Shown here piece after piece: positions 42,291 through 52,205 of a stretch of DNA of 64,000 nt. Positions within the stretch are counted from its first letter, which is position 1. Every line of letters begins with the position of its first letter. The notes beneath the pieces are model-generated. The model was not told where the DNA came from, ran no database searches, and worked only from the letters and a program-made list of their open reading frames with translations. Position numbers and translations under genes: made by a program. The DNA comes from Thiocapsa rosea (GTDB lineage Bacteria; Pseudomonadota; Gammaproteobacteria; Chromatiales; Chromatiaceae). Where the stretch lies: contig NZ_RBXL01000001.1 in NCBI RefSeq assembly GCF_003634315.1, positions 1,100,501 to 1,164,500 on the forward strand, given 5' to 3'.

Positions 42291-43969
42291 GCGCGGGACT
42301 CCTTCAGTCGGCGGTGCTGTTCGCCCTGGCTTGGCCCTTCCTCGCCGCGTCGCTGTGGGCGATTCGCGCGGCACGGCCGTCGGCAATCCGGCTTCTGCCT
42401 TGGTCGGCCGCGCCCGCGCTGGCCGTTGCACTGCTTGTCCCCGACCTGACGCTGTCCCTACCCGAGACACTGCTGGGGAGCGGGCTGGCACTCGATGCGA
42501 CCGGACGGGTCTTTTTGGCGACGACGGCGCTGCTGTGGCTGATCGCGGGCGCGCTGATGGTCGGTGGACGACCGGGCGATGTCGGCGAACGGCGTTCGGC
42601 CTTGCCGGCGCTGCTAGCGATGGGCTCCTGCTTTGCCCTCGCCTTGGCGGACGAGGGGCTCATGTGGTTCGCCGCCGGGACGCTGGCGGGCTATGCGGTT
42701 TACGCGCTGATCCTGCAGGCTGCACCGCGCGCGGCGCGCGCGGCCGGCCGACGGCTGGTCATCCTGCTCGTGCTCAGTGACCTGCTGCTGTTCGAGCTGT
42801 TCTTGATCCTCGCCCATGCGGCCGGCGGGACCTCCTTCGCCGATCTGCGCGGGGCGGTTGCGGCGCTCGACAACCCGACATTCGTCCTGGCCCTCATGAC
42901 GCTCGGATTCGGGGTGAAGGCCGGCGTGCTCGGTGTGCATCCGTGGCTGTTGCCCGCGTTCGGGTCGACGACACCGGCCGTGCGCGTCGCGGTGATCGCC
43001 TTCGCGGCCGCAGCCGGTCTGCTCGGCTGGCTGCGTCTTCTGCCTTTGGGCGAGATTGCCTGGACGAGCATGGGGGTAGCGCTCCACTGGTTGGCATTCG
43101 CGACCGCAGCCTATGCCCTGATCACGGGCTTTTCGAGGACAGGGCAACGCGCGCTTGCGGGCAGTGTTCTGATGGCGTTGACGGCGCAATGGCTGTGGGC
43201 GCTCGCGGCCGCGCTGCAACGGCCCGAGTCGGGTGCCGCCATCGCGGCACTCTTGCCCATGGTCGCGCTGCAATCGGGTCTCGCGCTGGCCGCACTGGTG
43301 CTGCTCGATGACGCCGGCCGGACCCGCCATCGGGCGCTGCGCATGGCCATGGCCTGGCTCGCCATGGTGCTGATGGTGCTTGCCCCTCTGCCGGTCTTCG
43401 CGGTCTGGATGGATGTGGGATCCCCGACCGTCATTGATCTCTGGTGGCCGTCGATTACAGTCGCACTTCTGCTCGGTCGGCTTGCCGCGGGGATGGCGCT
43501 GCATGACGGTCACCCGAGTCGGTCAAGGCATCGGAGCAGCCGGATGGCCCTCGGCGCTTGCCTCCTTGTCGCTGCATCCGTCGGTGCGGCGACAAGCCTG
43601 CTCGGATACCCGCCGACCGGCCTGTGGTCGCCGATTCAGGCCGACCCGCCCCCTTGGTCCTTCAGCTCGGTTGTCGCGGCCGCAGCGCTCGCCGGAGCCA
43701 TCTGGATCGGTTGGCTCGCGTCGCTGTCCTCGGTGCTTGAACGGATGCGCACCATGCGCACCATCCGCGGCGACCTGCGCCGAATCGCGCTGATACGACT
43801 GCCGGGTTGGCGCGACGCGATCCTGGACGCCCTCATGAGCGTCGCGTCGAACGCGTCTCCAAGCGCACTCGCGCGGCAGGCCGAGGCTAGGCTGATGCGG
43901 TGGGAGTCCGCCTTGGCGATACTGCTCCTGGTCGGTCTCGCCGTGGGGTGGTCGGCGTTTGGCGGTTGA
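42287..43969 (+). CDS. Degenerate NuoN/L-like membrane subunit ending the Mrp operon
   Basis: A 560-residue membrane protein with about 14 helices, related to the preceding two subunits but diverged. Lys and the proline turn of GFGVKAGVLGVHPWLLPAFG are kept, but the conserved Glu of helix 5 appears replaced (region LMWFAAGTLAGYAVYALI), so ion conduction may be lost. The C-terminus carries an extra hydrophilic arginine-rich segment (SSVLERMRTMRTIRGDLRRI) before the last helix. The start is GTG at 42287, overlapping the previous stop as GTGA. Confidence 0.72.
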   Translation: MSAGLLQSAVLFALAWPFLAASLWAIRAARPSAIRLLPWSAAPALAVALLVPDLTLSLPETLLGSGLALDATGRVFLATTALLWLIAGALMVGGRPGDVGERRSALPALLAMGSCFALALADEGLMWFAAGTLAGYAVYALILQAAPRAARAAGRRLVILLVLSDLLLFELFLILAHAAGGTSFADLRGAVAALDNPTFVLALMTLGFGVKAGVLGVHPWLLPAFGSTTPAVRVAVIAFAAAAGLLGWLRLLPLGEIAWTSMGVALHWLAFATAAYALITGFSRTGQRALAGSVLMALTAQWLWALAAALQRPESGAAIAALLPMVALQSGLALAALVLLDDAGRTRHRALRMAMAWLAMVLMVLAPLPVFAVWMDVGSPTVIDLWWPSITVALLLGRLAAGMALHDGHPSRSRHRSSRMALGACLLVAASVGAATSLLGYPPTGLWSPIQADPPPWSFSSVVAAAALAGAIWIGWLASLSSVLERMRTMRTIRGDLRRIALIRLPGWRDAILDALMSVASNASPSALARQAEARLMRWESALAILLLVGLAVGWSAFGG

Positions 43970-44057
43970 TCGGAAATGCATTCCGACCGGTCCTGTTGCC
44001 GCTCGTCCGGAAAGGCTCTAACCTCTGGCAATCCGAACCAACACCAAAGAGCACGCC

Positions 44058-44516
44058 ATGGATTTCGTCGCCGACAAAGATGCGGATCTGATCCCCTTCG
44101 TGTTGTCGCAGATCCTCGATACCTCGATCAACGGGATCACACTCTCGGATCCGGATCAAGATGACAACCCGATCGTCTATGCCAACGAGGCATTCGAGCT
44201 GATCACGGGCTACAGCCGCGAGGAGATTGTCGGGCACAACTGCCGCATCCTCCAGGGCCAAGACCGCGACCAAGAAGGTTTGGAGAAGGTGCGCGAGGCG
44301 ATCCGCGAGCACAAGCGGACCACGGTCACGCTGCGCAACTATCGCAAGGACGGGACGCTCTTCTACAACCGATTCTCCATTCGTCCCTTGTACGATCGGC
44401 AAGGCAAGCTGATCTATTTCCTCGGCGTTCAGTACGACGTGACCGAGCAGGTTCAGGCCCGGGAAGAATTGGAACGGCTCAAGGAGATGCTGCGCGTGGC
44501 CGACCGGCAAACCTGA
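44058..44516 (+). CDS. Short LOV-domain blue-light photoreceptor
   Basis: A 152-residue stand-alone LOV protein. The core (about 20-130) carries the flavin motif GHNCRILQG with the photoactive Cys62, the FMN-contacting Asn94 (LRNYRKDG) and Asn104 (LFYNRFSIRPL), and Gln125 (YFLGVQYDVTEQ). The length and helical ends (A'alpha, Jalpha: QVQAREELERLKEMLRVAD) match short-LOV proteins such as those of Pseudomonas putida. It has no output domain, so it would signal by dimer rearrangement. It lies just after the Mrp operon and its light-sensing partner is unknown. Confidence 0.88.
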   Translation: MDFVADKDADLIPFVLSQILDTSINGITLSDPDQDDNPIVYANEAFELITGYSREEIVGHNCRILQGQDRDQEGLEKVREAIREHKRTTVTLRNYRKDGTLFYNRFSIRPLYDRQGKLIYFLGVQYDVTEQVQAREELERLKEMLRVADRQT

Positions 44517-44593
44517 CGGGGGCTCGGCCCGTCCAGCATCGACTCTGCGGCGTCGCCGAACCGCCGATCACCGAAAGGCGGGGGCACACGCCC

Positions 44594-45370
44594 CTACTCC
44601 GGCTCCGCGTCCGGGTCGACTCCCAAGGCACGTAACCGCTCGGCCAAACGCTCGGCACGCGCCGCTTCCTTGTTCGCCCGCGCGTCGGCCTGTCGGGCGC
44701 GTTCCGCTTCCTGCTCCGCCCTCGCGGCTTCCTGCGCTGCACGCGCAGATTCCTCGAGGGCGCGTGCCTGCTCCGCATCGGCCCGTCGCACCAGCTCGAT
44801 GGAGGTCAAAAACGGGCGTCCGGACGGATTGAACAACTCCAGCGTCTCGGGCGTGACGGCAAAGCGAACGCCCAGACGCGGGCTCGTCCAACCGCGCACA
44901 TGGGATTGCGAGGCCAACCGCGACGCGCCATCGTCGATCCGACGCCGCATCCAGATCTCGAGCCGGTTCGTGTCGGGATCGTAGAGGTAATACTCCTCGA
45001 CACCGTAGTGATCGTAGAAGGCCAGCTTGTCCGCCATCTCCTTGGCGCTGTTGGACGGCGAAAGGATCTCGAACACGACCTGAGGCGCGATCCCGTCCTC
45101 CTCCCACTGTCGGTAGGAGCCGCGCCGCCCTTTCGGACGGCCGAAGGCAACCAGCACGTCCGGGGCGATCGGCCCGGTCTCGCGCCGATCCGGCACCGGA
45201 TACCAAAGCAGGTCGCCGGCGATGAAGACATCCGGGCGGTCGGCAAAGAGAATCTCCAGGTTTTCCTTGATCTTGACGATCCACTCGTACTGCTCGGTGT
45301 TGTCCGCCATCGGCTGTCCGTCGCTCTCGGGATAGGGGTCGTCCGGGTCGATATGCAGCAAGGGGTTCAT
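44594..45370 (-). CDS. Uma2 family putative endonuclease with coiled-coil tail
   Basis: A 258-residue protein with a Uma2 core (about 55-195): IAPDVLVAFGRPKGRRGSYR, VVFEILSPSNSAKEMADKLA and VEEYYLYDPDTNRLEIWMR, the PD-(D/E)XK-like D...E-x-L pattern. The last 60 residues are a highly repetitive Ala/Arg/Glu heptad coil (EEAARAEQEAERARQADAR-type), absent from the Uma2 copy at 6914. Uma2 proteins with such a tail are common in cyanobacteria and purple bacteria. The function is unsettled. Confidence 0.85.
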   Translation of the reverse strand: MNPLLHIDPDDPYPESDGQPMADNTEQYEWIVKIKENLEILFADRPDVFIAGDLLWYPVPDRRETGPIAPDVLVAFGRPKGRRGSYRQWEEDGIAPQVVFEILSPSNSAKEMADKLAFYDHYGVEEYYLYDPDTNRLEIWMRRRIDDGASRLASQSHVRGWTSPRLGVRFAVTPETLELFNPSGRPFLTSIELVRRADAEQARALEESARAAQEAARAEQEAERARQADARANKEAARAERLAERLRALGVDPDAEPE

Positions 45371-46059
45371 CGGCCTGCTCCGGTTGTGCTTTCCAGGCTG
45401 GTGTCGTTGGATTCTACTGCGTCGTTGGTTGCAGGCAAGTGTACACGACGCGAGAAGAGCCGGGTTACATGCGCTCGATCCCGAGACGCCGCAGGATGCC
45501 CTTCTCGATCACCATCGCGAAGAAGGCGAAGACCGAGAGCCCAAGGATTAGCCCCCAGGCATCGAGATCCAAGCCGTCGGTGTGGAAGACGGCCTGCATG
45601 GGCGGGGCATAGGTGAAGAGCGTGATCTGGCGCGCGAACTGCTTGAGCCGACGCGTCAAGGGCCTCGTTCACCCGGAGATTCTTCACGCGCGTGAACCGC
45701 CGCTCGGCCCCGGGCAACCCGAGACTCGTGTGTCGGACCTGCTGGATCAATCCGAGCCTCGCCGCAATCGTGTGCGACCGCCTCGGCGATGCCGAGCGCA
45801 CAGCGCACGTTGTTCTTCGGAAAGCAGGGTGCATCGGGACAAGGCGCGCCGGGGAGGCGCAACACCGGCCCGGCGTGTGCGGGGCGCGCAATGCTGCGGA
45901 AAACCGACGTGCGCTCGGTATATACTTCATCCGTCGGCGCGACCTGACCTCGGACATTGCAGGGTCGCCTTGAATCCCCCGTTGCGTCGATCGGGGCCTC
46001 TGAGCCGAGCTGGCCGGGGCATCCGCGACCCGGCCGCGCAGGAGCCATAGGAATCCATC
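45371..46059. other. 689-bp stretch without an intact gene
   Basis: It holds a P-type ATPase C-terminal remnant (45465-45623) and otherwise no frame with recognisable protein features. A TATACT-like sequence about 140 bp before the CheB-CheR gene could be part of its promoter. No repeat family member is seen. Confidence 0.5.
45465..45623 (-). pseudogene. C-terminal remnant of a cation-transporting P-type ATPase
   Basis: About 52 codons read LFTYAPPMQAVFHTDGLDLD, then AWGLILGLSVFAFFAMVIEK and a basic end. This is the last two-helix segment of SERCA-like cation P-type ATPases (the FTYAPPMQ...F motif before the final helix). Everything upstream, including the phosphorylation domain, is absent, and the frame loses similarity upstream of the Leu. 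I take it as a decayed gene end. Confidence 0.6.
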
Positions 46060-49011
46060 ATGTCGAAGGTGATCGAAGCCGAGCAGCCGCAGGGCGAGCC
46101 GGGGCGCACGGGGCAGTTCCACGGCTATGTGGTGGCCATCGGCGCGTCGGCCGGCGGTCTCGATGCCTTGGAGCGTTTTTTTCAGTCCTTGCCGACCGAT
46201 CTCGGCGCCGCTTACGTGGTGATCCAGCATCTCTCGCCGGATCACAAGAGCATGATGGCCAATCTGCTCGGCCGCCACACCGCAATGCCCGTCGTGACGG
46301 TCGAGCACGAGATGCGCATCGAGCCCGACCGCGTCCATCTGATCCCGCCTGCGAGCATGATGAGCGTCTCGGGCGACGCCCTGCGCCTGACACCGAAGAA
46401 CCCACGCGGACTCACCCTGCCGATCGACCTTTTTTTTACGTCCGTGGCCAAGGAGTTCGGCAAGCACGCCATCGGCGTGGTGCTCTCCGGAACCGGATCC
46501 GACGGCACACGCGGCGCCGTCGCCATCAACGACGCCGGAGGTCTGCTGCTCGCCCAAGAACCTGAGTCGGCCAAATTCGACGGCATGCCGCGCAGTGCGA
46601 TCGCCACCGGCCTGGTCGACGCCATCCTTGCGCCGGACGCACTGGGTCCGCGCATCGTCGAGCACATCCATCAGATCCCCCGAGCCAAGGTCCAGCCCGA
46701 CGGGCGCGCCTTGGGCATCGACAAGGACGACGCCTTCGAGGAGACGATGCACCTGCTGCAACACCAAGGCGGCATCAACTTCCGAGAATACAAACCGGCC
46801 ACCGTGATGCGCCGGATCGAGCGGCGCATGCAGGTCCGGCACACCCCGGATCTGGCCAACTATGTCCGGCTGCTCGACAACGATCGCGGCGAGCTGGCGG
46901 TCCTGCGCCGCGAGATGCTAATCCCGGTGACCAGCTTCTTCCGCGATCCGGAGACCTTCGACATCCTGGCCGAGACGGTGGTGAAGACCATCGTTGCGGA
47001 ACGCGGCGAGAACCAACCGATCCGGGTCTGGGTGGCGGGCGCGTCCACCGGGGAGGAGGCCTACAGTCTGGCGATCCTATTTGCCGAGGCCTTCGATCGC
47101 GCGCGCCGCTGGCCGAACTTCAAGCTCTTCGCGACCGACGTGGAGCAGCAGAACGTCGAGGTCGGCGGGGCCGGGGTCTTCTCCGAGGCAATCACGGCGG
47201 AGCTCTCCCCGGAACGGCTCGAACGCTTCTTCTACAAGCGCGGGAACCACTTCGTCGTCAAAAACGAGATCCGCCAAAGCATCGTCTTCGCCAAGCACAA
47301 TCTGCTCGAAGATCCGCCCTTCACGCGGATGGATCTGGTCTCGTGCCGCAACCTCTTGATCTATTTCCGCACCCAGGCCCAGGAGCGCGCGCTGCGCCGC
47401 ATCCAGTACGCGTTGGCGCCGGGCGGCTTCCTCTTCCTGGGGCCGAGCGAGACCCTGGCCGAGCTGCAGTCGGATTTCTCCGCCGTGAGCTCCAAGCACA
47501 AGATCTACCGGATTCTGCGCCATGTGTCGCTGCCCCTGGATCTGGCGAATACCCCGCTCGCCCCGCGTGCCGCCAGCGCCCCGGGGCGGCGGCTCGGCCG
47601 CCACGGTCATAAGCTCACCAGCGATGCCGCCGTCATCGATGCCGGACAATCGATCCTGCTGCGCGGCTATGCGCCGGCCAGCCTCTTGCTCAGCAATCGG
47701 TTCGAGCTGCTCCATGTCTTCGGCGAGGTCGGCGACTATCTGCGTATCTCCGAGGGCAGCGCCACCCTGGATGTCGCCAAGCTGCTCGCGGCCCCGCTCG
47801 CCTCGGTCGCCCAGGCACTGCTGCACAAGGCCACGCGCAGTGCCACACCCTTGCGCTCGGATATCCTGACCGTCGGACATCCGGACGGCACCTCGCGGCG
47901 GCTGCGTCTGGTGGTGAGACCGTTCGACGTGATCCAGGGCGAGTCGCATCTGCTGCTGTCGTTCGAGCCCGAGCCCGAGCCCGAGCCGATCGAGACGCTC
48001 GCGAATGCGGCCGGCATGGAGACGATCAACATCGATCGCGAGACCATCCAGCGCATGGAAACGCTCGAGCGCGAACTCGGCGCGACGCGCGAAAGCCTAC
48101 AGGCGACGATCGAGGAGCTCGAGACCGCCAACGAAGAGCTGCAGGCCACCAACGAGGAGCTGATGGCCTCCAACGAAGAGTTGCAAAGCTCCAACGAGGA
48201 ACTCCAATCGGTCAACGAGGAGCTCTATACCGTCAACGCCGAGAACCAAGAGAAGATCGAGATCCTCAATCGGCTCAATGCCGACCTCGACAGCATGGCG
48301 AAGGCTGCCGCCATCGCCACGGTCTTCGTGGATTCGGCGCTGCGTCTGACCCGCTTCACGCCCGAGGCGACCAGTCTGTTCAAGATCCGCAACGGGGATC
48401 TCGGGCGGCCGATCGACGATTTCGCGAACCTGCTGCAGTATCCGCCCTTCATCGACGAGCTGCATCGCACCGTCGACAGCGGCGAGATGCTCCAGCGCGA
48501 GATCCACGCCGCCAACGGGCGCGTCTATCTCGCGCGCGTCCTGCCTTACGCGGTGCGCCCGGGCGACGCGCGCGGCGCGGTCGCGACCTTTGTCGACATC
48601 ACCACGCTCTACGATATCGAGCGCATGCAGGCCGTGCTCGACTCGCTGCCGGAGCATGTTGCCGTGCTCGATCCGAACGGTGTCATCACACTCGTGAATC
48701 GCGCCTGGCGCGAGTTCGCCGCCGCCAACGGCGACCCCGACCTTAAAGCCTCGGGCGTGGGATCCAACTATCTCGATGCGTGCGATGACGGCTCGGGCGT
48801 CGACAGCCCCGGAGGACGGACCGCACTGGATGGCATCCGTGCCGTGCTCGAGGGGCGGCGCGACGCGTTTGCGATGGAGTACCCCTGTCACTCTGCGCAG
48901 GAACGACGCTGGTTCTCCATGCATGTCGCGCCGATTAAGCACCCCGGCGGCGGGGTGATCGTCAGCCACATCAATGTCAGTCAGTGGTCCGACGCGGGCA
49001 ACGAAGGCTAG
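46060..49011 (+). CDS. CheB-CheR fusion with coiled coil and PAS domains
   Basis: A 983-residue cytosolic signalling protein. Order: CheB methylesterase (20-200; catalytic Ser30 in GASAGG, His57 in QHLSPDH, Asp148 in GTGSDGT), CheR methyltransferase (about 215-480; [27 protein letters not shown]), a coiled coil of NEELQ repeats (about 660-745) and two PAS-like domains (about 750-980). There is no receiver domain to control CheB. No other chemotaxis gene is near. It should modify a receptor elsewhere, or the enzyme domains serve as a signal module for the following GGDEF-EAL protein, whose start lies five bases after this stop. Confidence 0.93.
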   Translation: MSKVIEAEQPQGEPGRTGQFHGYVVAIGASAGGLDALERFFQSLPTDLGAAYVVIQHLSPDHKSMMANLLGRHTAMPVVTVEHEMRIEPDRVHLIPPASMMSVSGDALRLTPKNPRGLTLPIDLFFTSVAKEFGKHAIGVVLSGTGSDGTRGAVAINDAGGLLLAQEPESAKFDGMPRSAIATGLVDAILAPDALGPRIVEHIHQIPRAKVQPDGRALGIDKDDAFEETMHLLQHQGGINFREYKPATVMRRIERRMQVRHTPDLANYVRLLDNDRGELAVLRREMLIPVTSFFRDPETFDILAETVVKTIVAERGENQPIRVWVAGASTGEEAYSLAILFAEAFDRARRWPNFKLFATDVEQQNVEVGGAGVFSEAITAELSPERLERFFYKRGNHFVVKNEIRQSIVFAKHNLLEDPPFTRMDLVSCRNLLIYFRTQAQERALRRIQYALAPGGFLFLGPSETLAELQSDFSAVSSKHKIYRILRHVSLPLDLANTPLAPRAASAPGRRLGRHGHKLTSDAAVIDAGQSILLRGYAPASLLLSNRFELLHVFGEVGDYLRISEGSATLDVAKLLAAPLASVAQALLHKATRSATPLRSDILTVGHPDGTSRRLRLVVRPFDVIQGESHLLLSFEPEPEPEPIETLANAAGMETINIDRETIQRMETLERELGATRESLQATIEELETANEELQATNEELMASNEELQSSNEELQSVNEELYTVNAENQEKIEILNRLNADLDSMAKAAAIATVFVDSALRLTRFTPEATSLFKIRNGDLGRPIDDFANLLQYPPFIDELHRTVDSGEMLQREIHAANGRVYLARVLPYAVRPGDARGAVATFVDITTLYDIERMQAVLDSLPEHVAVLDPNGVITLVNRAWREFAAANGDPDLKASGVGSNYLDACDDGSGVDSPGGRTALDGIRAVLEGRRDAFAMEYPCHSAQERRWFSMHVAPIKHPGGGVIVSHINVSQWSDAGNEG

Positions 49012-49015
49012 CGGC

Positions 49016-51301
49016 GTGACGACGGCAGCCGATCAACCGGTCACCGATCTCGGGAGCCCGTTCGAGATTCCCGACGAGGAACTGCGCACGCGCGCGCTTC
49101 TGGCGCTGCGGCAGGGTCGCTTCGATTTGGCCGAAAAACTCCTTGTGGGCAAGGACGTCGACCAAGCCGCTCTGGTGGAAAGCCTGCGTATTTATCAGGC
49201 CGAGCTGGAGATCCAGAACGAGGAGCTGCAGCGCAGCTACCATCAGACCCAGGGCGCCCTGAGTCGCTTCATGGCCTTCTTCAACAGCCTGCCCATGCCC
49301 GAGCTCGTCGTGGACGGGCAGGGGCTCGTCAAAGAGGCCAACGAGGAGGCACGGCGGCTCTTCGGGCTGCGCGACACCGCCTTCCATCAGTATTTCTTTG
49401 TCCGTCTGATCGACGAGCCCCACCGCGGACCGGTCATTCAGGCGCTCTCGCAACTGCGCCCGGACGAGCCGATCGATCTGCACGAGCTGCGGTTTCGAAC
49501 CAAGCGCAACGAGGTCTTCATCGGCGATCTCCACATGGTTGCGCTGCCGAGCGAGGAGGATGAAGGGCGTCGCCTCCTCTGTGCCGTCGTCGACCGCACC
49601 GAGGCCGTCCTGCAACGCGAGGCACTCCGCGAGAGTCGCGAGCGCTATCGCGTGATCGCCGAATTCAGCTCTGATTGGGAATACTGGATCGGGCCGGACG
49701 GGCGTTATCGCTATGTTTCGCCGGCCTGCACCCGCCTCACCGGCTATCCGTCGGCGGCATTCGTCGCGGATGCGGACCTCTTCCGCCGCCTGCTGCATCC
49801 GGACGATCGCCGCCACTGGGAGCGCCACCTCGAGGCCCATCTCGGCGACGAGTCGGGGGGTATCGCGCCGCTGGAGCTGCGGATCCGCCACCTTGATGGC
49901 CATGAACATTGGATCGAGCATTCCTGTACCCCCGTCTTCGGCGAATCGGGAGACTTCCTCGGGCGCAGAGGTGTGAATCGCGACATCACCGAGCTGAAGC
50001 GTTCGCGCGAGCAGCTCCACTTTCTCGCCCAGCACGACGCCCTCACGGGACTCCCGAATCGGAGTCTATTCCGCCAGCGCTTGGAGGAGGCGATCCCCCG
50101 CACGATTCGGCGCGGCGGCGAGACGGCACTGCTCTTCCTTGATCTGGACCGTTTCAAAACCGTCAACGACACCCTCGGGCACCCGGTCGGCGACCTCTTG
50201 CTCAAACAGGTCGCCGCGCGCTTGATGCAATCCGTGCGGGCAAGCGACACCGTCGCACGCTTGGGGGGCGACGAGTTCGTCGTCATCTCCGAGGACGTTC
50301 AAGAGCCCAACGACGCGGCGATCCTCGCAAAACGTCTGCTCGATCTCTTCGCCACACCCTTCGACGTGGAGGGTCGCGAACTCTTCCTCAGCTTGAGTAT
50401 CGGAATCGGCATCTATCCGCTCGACGGAGCCGATGCCGACACCCTCATTCGTCACGCCGATATCGCCATGTACCGCGCCAAGGCGGCCGGCCGCAACGGT
50501 TTCCGATTCTTCGATCCGGAGATGTCGGAAGGGGCCGCGGAGCGCCTGCGCCTGGAGCAGGAGCTGCGAAACGCGCTCCTGCACAACGAGCTGATGCTCG
50601 AGTATCAGCCCCAAGTCAGCCTGCCCGGCGGCGAACTGTGCGGCGTCGAGGTCTTATGCCGCTGGGACCATCCGAGGCTCGGCCTGCTATCTCCCGGCCA
50701 TTTTCTACCCTTGGCGCACGACATCGGGGTGATCGATCAATTGGATCTTTGGGTCCTCGAGCACGCCTGTGCACAGGTGGCCGCCTGGGATCGGGGTGGA
50801 TTCACGGTACCCCGACTCGCCGTCAATCTTTCCGTGCACAGGATTCAGGGCGACGACGTGCCGGAGCAGATTGAGTCGATCCTGGCGCGAACGGATCTCG
50901 ACCCACGACGTTTGGAGCTGGAGCTGACCGAGGCATCGCTCATGGGCAGCCCCACCGGCACGATCGCCAATCTGGAGCGGCTCGGCGGACTCGGCATCGG
51001 TCTGGCGGTGGACGACTTCGGTACCGGCTGCTCTTCGCTGGCCTGCATCAAGCACCTCGCGATTCGACGCCTGAAGATCGACCGCTCCTTCATCGAGCGG
51101 CTGATGACCCGGAGCGACGATGAAGCCATCGTACAAGCCGTCATCGGTCTGGCACGCAGTCTCGGTTTGGCCGTTCTCGCCGAAGGCGTCGAAACAGCCG
51201 CGCAAGCCGAGCTTCTGATTCGCGAGGGCTGCGACGAAGCGCAGGGCTATTTCTTCAGCAAAGCGGTCGGACCGGAGGAGCTCGCATCGCGTTACTGTTA
51301 A
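49016..51301 (+). CDS. PAS-GGDEF-EAL cyclic-di-GMP enzyme
   Basis: A 761-residue protein: a helical N-terminus (EIPDEELRTRALLALRQGRF) and coil, two PAS domains (about 80-190 and 205-320), GGDEF (about 335-490; LGGDEFVVISEDV intact) and EAL (about 505-755; EVLCRW replacing EALLRW with the Glu kept, ELTEASLM, DDFGTG, LKIDRSFI, EGVET). Both catalytic sites look usable, so it could make and degrade c-di-GMP. The start is taken as GTG 49016 (AAGG upstream, just after the previous stop); an ATG at 48974 inside the previous gene is also in frame. Coupling to CheB-CheR-PAS suggests joint signalling. Confidence 0.92.
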   Translation: MTTAADQPVTDLGSPFEIPDEELRTRALLALRQGRFDLAEKLLVGKDVDQAALVESLRIYQAELEIQNEELQRSYHQTQGALSRFMAFFNSLPMPELVVDGQGLVKEANEEARRLFGLRDTAFHQYFFVRLIDEPHRGPVIQALSQLRPDEPIDLHELRFRTKRNEVFIGDLHMVALPSEEDEGRRLLCAVVDRTEAVLQREALRESRERYRVIAEFSSDWEYWIGPDGRYRYVSPACTRLTGYPSAAFVADADLFRRLLHPDDRRHWERHLEAHLGDESGGIAPLELRIRHLDGHEHWIEHSCTPVFGESGDFLGRRGVNRDITELKRSREQLHFLAQHDALTGLPNRSLFRQRLEEAIPRTIRRGGETALLFLDLDRFKTVNDTLGHPVGDLLLKQVAARLMQSVRASDTVARLGGDEFVVISEDVQEPNDAAILAKRLLDLFATPFDVEGRELFLSLSIGIGIYPLDGADADTLIRHADIAMYRAKAAGRNGFRFFDPEMSEGAAERLRLEQELRNALLHNELMLEYQPQVSLPGGELCGVEVLCRWDHPRLGLLSPGHFLPLAHDIGVIDQLDLWVLEHACAQVAAWDRGGFTVPRLAVNLSVHRIQGDDVPEQIESILARTDLDPRRLELELTEASLMGSPTGTIANLERLGGLGIGLAVDDFGTGCSSLACIKHLAIRRLKIDRSFIERLMTRSDDEAIVQAVIGLARSLGLAVLAEGVETAAQAELLIREGCDEAQGYFFSKAVGPEELASRYC

Positions 51302-51314
51302 TTTTCTTAATAAC

Positions 51315-51402
51315 TTAAACCGCGCCAGCTCCGACAGTCGTCGGAGCTGGCGCGGCCAAGCCATTCCAACACATGACGCATACGGCACCGGGCGCGGTTT
51401 AA
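51315..51402. repeat. 88-bp TIR element, A type, perfect hairpin copy
   Basis: TTAAACCGCGCC to GGCGCGGTTTAA. CCGCGCCAGCTCCGAC pairs with GTCGGAGCTGGCGCGG without mismatch (16 bp, AGTC loop). It sits between the convergent GGDEF-EAL and phosphatase genes, a terminator-like place, and is preceded by an AT-rich tract. Confidence 0.92.
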
Positions 51403-51419
51403 CCGCGCACCGACACCGA

Positions 51420-52079
51420 TCAAACTCCATCACCCGAACCGCTCGGTGCCTGCATCCCGTCACCGGTATCGCAGACCGAGCAGACCGATCCCTCCGTCAC
51501 CGCAAGCCAAAGCGACTCCCCGTTCTTGCGCTTCATATCCAGTACCAGTGTCCGCGGTAACTGTCGGACATGCCGGGTGATCACATCCATGACCCACCCG
51601 TGGGTCATGGCAAGGACGCGCTCCCCCGGATGCCGTCGTGCAATCTCATGCAGGGCCGCGACGATGCGGTCGGCGAACTGGTCCGGCGACTCTCCTGCGT
51701 CGAAATGGCAAGCAGGGTCTCTGCGCATGATGTCCGCATGCAGGCCGGGGTGAAGGACGGACAAATCCTGCTTGGTCATCCCCTGAACGCGGCCGAAGTT
51801 CCGTTCCTTCAAACCTTCGGAGTGGACCGGGAAGGGGAGTTTCAAGACCTCGGCGACGATCCGCGCGGTCTCCGACGCCCTGCTCAGGGGACTGGTCCAC
51901 ACCTGCGAAAAGCCGGCGTCCTTGAAGGCATCGGCCATCTCGAAGGCCTGTTTCCGGCCGTTGTCGTTGAGTGGCACATCGATCCATCCCTGCAGGACAC
52001 CGGTGATGTTCCAGTCCGTTTCCCCGTGACGGGTCACGCAGATCGTCGTCGAGGCGGGTGCGTCTTCTCTGTCGGTCAT
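51420..52079 (-). CDS. Histidine phosphatase family protein (phosphoglycerate mutase-like)
   Basis: A 219-residue cytosolic phosphatase. The phospho-histidine motif is TRHGETDWN, with WTSPLSRASETARIV (second Arg), the general-acid Glu in LKERNFGRVQG and the second His in AMTHGWVMDVITRH. It belongs to the cobC/GpmB branch; the substrate is not predictable. The start is the ATG 52077-52079 with AGGA six bases upstream. It is divergent from phoU. The C-terminus carries an extra Cys-containing tail. Confidence 0.88.
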   Translation of the reverse strand: MTDREDAPASTTICVTRHGETDWNITGVLQGWIDVPLNDNGRKQAFEMADAFKDAGFSQVWTSPLSRASETARIVAEVLKLPFPVHSEGLKERNFGRVQGMTKQDLSVLHPGLHADIMRRDPACHFDAGESPDQFADRIVAALHEIARRHPGERVLAMTHGWVMDVITRHVRQLPRTLVLDMKRKNGESLWLAVTEGSVCSVCDTGDGMQAPSGSGDGV

Positions 52080-52205
52080 GAGGGTCCTACCGGGTGGCGC
52101 GTTGGATTTCAATCTAGGCGGGTCGGCGTCCTTATGTTATACCGAGCCCGCGCCGAAGCCGTCGAGCTTTCGACAGCATCAACACAAGAGACAGGGGACG
52201 ACGAG

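Noticed and set aside
48974-49015. ATG at 48974 as start of the GGDEF-EAL gene
   Set aside because: Possible, but it lies inside the CheB-CheR gene without a ribosome site; the GTG at 49016 has AAGG upstream and follows the stop.
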